Shown: one piece after another, positions 60,360-64,000 of the stretch
Layout of the letters: every line of letters begins with the position of its first letter
Numbering within the stretch: the first letter of the stretch is position 1
NCBI GenBank assembly: GCA_028673005.1
Contig: CM054113.1
Coordinates: 71,558,500-71,622,499, forward strand
Direction: 5' to 3'
Source: Tanypteryx hageni
Lineage: Eukaryota; Arthropoda; Insecta; Odonata; Petaluridae
DNA: 64,000 bases
The notes under the pieces: generated by a model
Seen by the model: the letters and a program-made list of their open reading frames with translations, nothing else
What the model was told of the DNA's origin: nothing
Database searches by the model: none
Program-made: the position numbers and the translations under genes

Positions 60360-60860
60360 AAAGGTAAAGGTCCTAGCCGCTGTCCCTTGAGAAGTGGCGT
60401 TTCGTACCGCACGAGATAAAGATCGCATCATTATAGCTTACAGTTTTTTTCGGCGAAGGTTCGGATGGTTCTTGATGGATCGATTCCGATTTCTGAAACG
60501 CGGAGAAGTAATGATTTTCGACTAAACGCTACGGTTCTTTTGTTCGCCCGTAGCTCGTGGCTAATTATCTAATTAATTGGATGGATCCCCGCAACCGTTA
60601 CATAATTCGCGGTCGCTTCCTTTCAATTACACCGCGCGTTAATAATGCATTTGTCCGCTCTTTCCATTTATTAAGTTTCCCTCTGACAAACTGATGTAGC
60701 ATTTCCGCCACCGCGTTACTCACCGGAAACACCCACTCCATCCCCTTTATCCCGAGACACACACCTGCGGCCTCATTCTTACTCACTCTCTCCCTCTTGC
60801 CCTGCACCCGCTGACCAGGTATTGACAAGGTCATCGCCATGGTAACAAATCGAGATCTCA
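60360..60860. promoter_or_regulatory. Possible regulatory stretch (homeodomain, nuclear-receptor and RFX-like sites)
   Basis: Balanced composition without purine/pyrimidine skew, unlike its surroundings. Visible motifs are GCTAATTATCTAATTAATTG (about 60560-60579, overlapping TAAT homeodomain cores), ACAAGGTCA (60825-60833, FTZ-F1/SF-1-like half site) with an opposed TGACC at 60812-60816, and GTTACCATGGCGAT on the minus strand (60833-60846, one base from an RFX X-box). An 87-codon minus-strand frame (60598-60861) is unrecognised. Motif density alone is weak evidence; only conservation or chromatin data could confirm it. Confidence 0.2.
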
Positions 60861-62649
60861 TTCATCTCACGATTCTGTCGGAAACGAAAAAAAATAGACT
60901 TACCATGATCGAACTCGAGTCTGTAAGCGAGCCAGATAATAGTTCAAGAGGAAGGTTAAAACGATCAGCGTCTATTGCATGCGACGGCCTATGGAGAATT
61001 TTTCTCACATAAGAATCTTTACGATTTACGGAATTCGCCTGATCTTCGTATCCAGTGATGACATGAAAATTAATAACGTGCTATATTATTGCGGGCGTAC
61101 AATTGATATCTCTTAAGGTCATAAAAATGTTGAGAAAACCAGATTATAGTTGATTCGCCGATTTTCGATTCTAATAACAATTCTAAAAAACAATTGCTAG
61201 TTAAGATTGGTGCTATGTTGCTGTAATGCACGTGACTTTCTAAACCGTTTTATGGCTATATGTGAAATATTATCTAAATTGATTTAAAATTATCGTTGAT
61301 TTAGTGTTCGATTGAAATCAATTTTTTTGGCATTCACTTAAGAATTTTTCAATTGTAGAGTTGAAATGTATTGTTCGATGCGGTGTCGTAATATATCCAA
61401 GAATTAGAATGAAATTTTACTCTCAATTTGGCGGGACTGATTAATATCTCGGTTTTTATTAAAGTGTAATTGTACTCATTTCGCCACATTTTCCATGCCT
61501 CTATGCTGTATACTACATTGAAACTTTTCTTATTCACTATTCAAAGGCAATATATCCATCCGCCGCAATGCATCATAAACGGATGGAAACGAAACGCAGA
61601 AAGAGGATTAGAGCCTCAAAGTGACGTTTCCCGAAGCCATTCGTTCGGAGCAGAACAGTTTGCAATGGAAAATGTTTCCGTAAGGAAACTACACGCTGTT
61701 TAAGTCTATTTGAAGCAGTGACCGATATCCGTTGGCACCTGAGTGCAGTGAGAGATTAAGTCCATTCAAAGCAGCGGAAGGCGTACTTTCACCCCGTTTC
61801 CTCTCTCTTTCTCTGTTTCGATCGATTTAACAGCAGTGAAAGATACGTACGGAAATGAGTCGTAGATTTATAAATCAATTTGTGGAAGTTGACCGGCTTA
61901 ACTAATTCATCGAGCATATACGACATTAAAGTGGAAATTACACAGCCTTGATCTTTGCGCGTTATTTTCTTGTATCCTTCCAGCGAATTTGGACGGTTGT
62001 GATTGCCCCGTGAAAAACTTTGGCGTAAGAGATAATTATCACATTGTGATGAAATGAATGTTATCATAAATTCTGTAGGGTAAATGCAAACAATTAAGTT
62101 AATCATAAAATAGAAAATATAGCGTGACAATTTTATAAAGACAGTTTTTACACTTAGTAGAAATTAAGTGAAATTTTTAATTGCGAGGCAAAAACATGGC
62201 ACCCCGATTTTGTCTTCATTTTTGCAAGTCAGAAATAGCGGTAGTGCTGAATTTAATTGCTACAATACGTAAAGTGAGGAGTAATAGAAAGTGAATGCTA
62301 GGCGATGTGGCAGTTTCGCTGTGGCAGACAGAATCAGATACAACTTTGGTAATAAAAATGTCTCCAATGCATCTTTGTCTGTACAAAAAACAACGATCGC
62401 AATTTCGAGATTTTCGAACTGATTTAGGTATTTTAGGAGTAAAGTTCGAAGGGGACAGCTAAAAAAAATATGAACTGCAGCGCAAAAACCAAACAATGCT
62501 TCTATTGATTCATTGAATTAAAGACACGTGGATCACAAGATTTTGATTTCTACGTGGTTGCCCAGGAATATCAGCGAAACGTCCCCAAGAAAGCTCACGG
62601 CGTCCTGATAATCGATGCACAAATAATTTACTCTTCGTTAAATGTGAGT
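60861..62649. other. Unassigned AT-rich DNA
   Basis: No gene recognised. The minus-strand frame 61789-62130 (113 codons) has mixed composition but no motif I know. Confidence 0.4.
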
Positions 62650-63015
62650 TCCTTCATCTCTCTCTCTCTCTCTTCTACTCCCTCTTCACTCTCTCCCTCT
62701 CTCTACCTACCCACCCCACCCACTTCCCTCCTTCCCCTTTCCATCACCAGAAGGTCCTTCTCGAGTTAATGGATTGTCAGGAAGGGGTAAGAAGAAGGAG
62801 AAGAAGTGTCGGTAGGTGAAAAAAGCGCCGTGGAGTCGAAGACGGCTCAGAAAAAGGAGTGGCGGAGTGGAGTTGGTTTTTAAAAGAATGGATGCTAATG
62901 GTTGTCGATAGGTGTTTGCTTTCCGCGGTAACGGTATTGGGGATATGAAGTGGCGGAAGATGTAATGGAGAGAGATGGAGAGAGGGAGAGTAGAGAAGGG
63001 GCGACATGAAAAAGG
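62650..63015. repeat. Pyrimidine-to-purine switch tract
   Basis: 62650-62755 is CT-rich, including a TC run at 62657-62673. After a short mixed stretch, 62778-63010 is GA-rich with interruptions. The two halves are roughly complementary in composition and could pair loosely. A 136-codon minus-strand frame (62707-63117) crosses the switch and is Ser/Pro/Leu/Phe-rich. Confidence 0.55.
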
Positions 63016-64000
63016 TAGGACGAAGGTTTTTGGATTCTCAAAAGAACGCTTGTTTGAGTGATTGGGGTGACATAGTGGAGTTTTGTGCCCAGGTCTAAAA
63101 TTGAATGAATAATTCATTTTTAGTATAATTAACGTCTGGGCTTGAAATGGTGCATGAAAGTTAATTTTTTGTGCATTTTGAGTTTTAATGGGAAAAACGC
63201 TAATTTTAGATGCAGGGAGGCTGTGAGGTCATTATCCTTCATCCAGTGATTAGCTTCATTAGGACGCGAGTGATAAAAGAATTCATAAAAGTTTAAACAT
63301 TGCTCATATCGTGTTATTTATAGGGATCTGTGGAAAGCCGCAATGATGTCGGTATTTCCGAAATTGCCATAATTTGCGAGACAATAGTGGAGTTGAAAGT
63401 AAACCTGCGACCTTTTTGTCTCTCTAAAACTTAGTCCAAGAAGGGCCAACAAGGAAAAAAACACCTTAGGATCTCACAAAAAGCTTTAAAAATGTTGTAG
63501 AGATCCTGAATTCCGTTAAATGGAAAAAGAGCGGATGGCGACTTACAAATGTCGTGACTCAGTTCACGAACTAATATCACCACTGAGATGTTTATCTCAA
63601 AAATAAAAAAAAACAACTACAAATGACGAGTCATTTCTCCTTCGAATAAATTTGCCTAAGCATAACCCTAACTAATGGCGTTAGTCTCACTCGACAAAAT
63701 CAATGATCAAATTGTTATTAAATTGAGTTAACTGTTTATAAATTTATTAGATGAAATTACATACCGCTAAAAGATTTACTATACTAAAATTGTTGATAAA
63801 ATACATTTAAGTTGCATTTTCTATTTTACTAGGGGGCTTTGACCGCAAACCCCCTTCTTCGCTCGCTTCGATAGCTCCGGCTTTCTCGGCCCTTCGTGCC
63901 TCGCCTAGGGATTAGTTCGCATTTCCCCAACAGTCAACACGTGTATTACAAAAAGGTTTAAACATTACCCATGAGACACTCTTTCCAGCGCCTTTCCCGT
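63016..64000. other. Unassigned DNA to the window end
   Basis: AT-rich, except a GC-richer patch at 63830-63920. No gene or repeat recognised. Confidence 0.4.

Noticed and set aside
1..64000. CRISPR array, bacterial operon, phage or rRNA genes
   Set aside because: No regularly spaced direct repeats, no compact gene clusters with ribosome binding sites and no rRNA-like sequence; the repeats are those of a eukaryotic genome.

Overview
This window reads as non-coding nuclear DNA of a eukaryote, most likely an arthropod and probably an insect. It is AT-rich background broken by patches of GC-rich or purine/pyrimidine-skewed DNA. It carries decayed PIF/Harbinger and hAT transposons, tRNA-derived SINE pieces and an unclassified interspersed repeat. 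I recognise no intact host gene, rRNA or functional tRNA gene, and no CRISPR array or bacterial-style operon. The longest open frames (up to 222 codons) fall mostly in skewed low-complexity sequence and look accidental. The species call is inference from repeat content only.

Layout. 1-14.8 kb: unassigned DNA with a striking 143-bp near-perfect hairpin (3334-3476), GA- and CT-rich tracts, and a tRNA-like SINE head (10231-10300). 14.9-20.6 kb: two copies of a ~700-bp interspersed repeat, here called family R1, at 14875-15583 and 19874-20551. 21.2-22.4 kb: a ~1.2-kb purine-rich tract. 28.6-31.5 kb: a dense repeat cluster. It holds a 1344-bp PIF/Harbinger element with TAA target-site duplications and a transposase N-terminal remnant, a SINE-body copy inside that element, a third R1 copy carrying a 310-bp CAC/CTC expansion, a SINE with a tRNA-like head, and a hAT end. 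34.0-34.9 kb: an 846-bp hAT element with 13-bp terminal inverted repeats and a near-perfect 8-bp target-site duplication. It contains a broken C-terminal piece of a ZBED/SCAND3-like transposase that is split by a stop and a frameshift. 38.7-42.8 kb: further hAT-like ends and a 289-bp hAT MITE. 49.1-49.8 kb: a fourth R1 copy that begins in a perfect 44-nt palindrome. 52-63 kb: many homopurine and homopyrimidine blocks and a possible regulatory stretch near 60.5-60.85 kb.

The only genes that can be followed are transposases, and both are dead. The window is best read as intergenic or long-intron DNA shaped by several waves of DNA transposons and SINEs, with simple-sequence expansion on top. I found no new multi-gene system. 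The items most worth checking are the hairpin unit at 3.3 kb, the R1 family with its palindrome and CAC expansion, and the clustered repeats of the Harbinger element.
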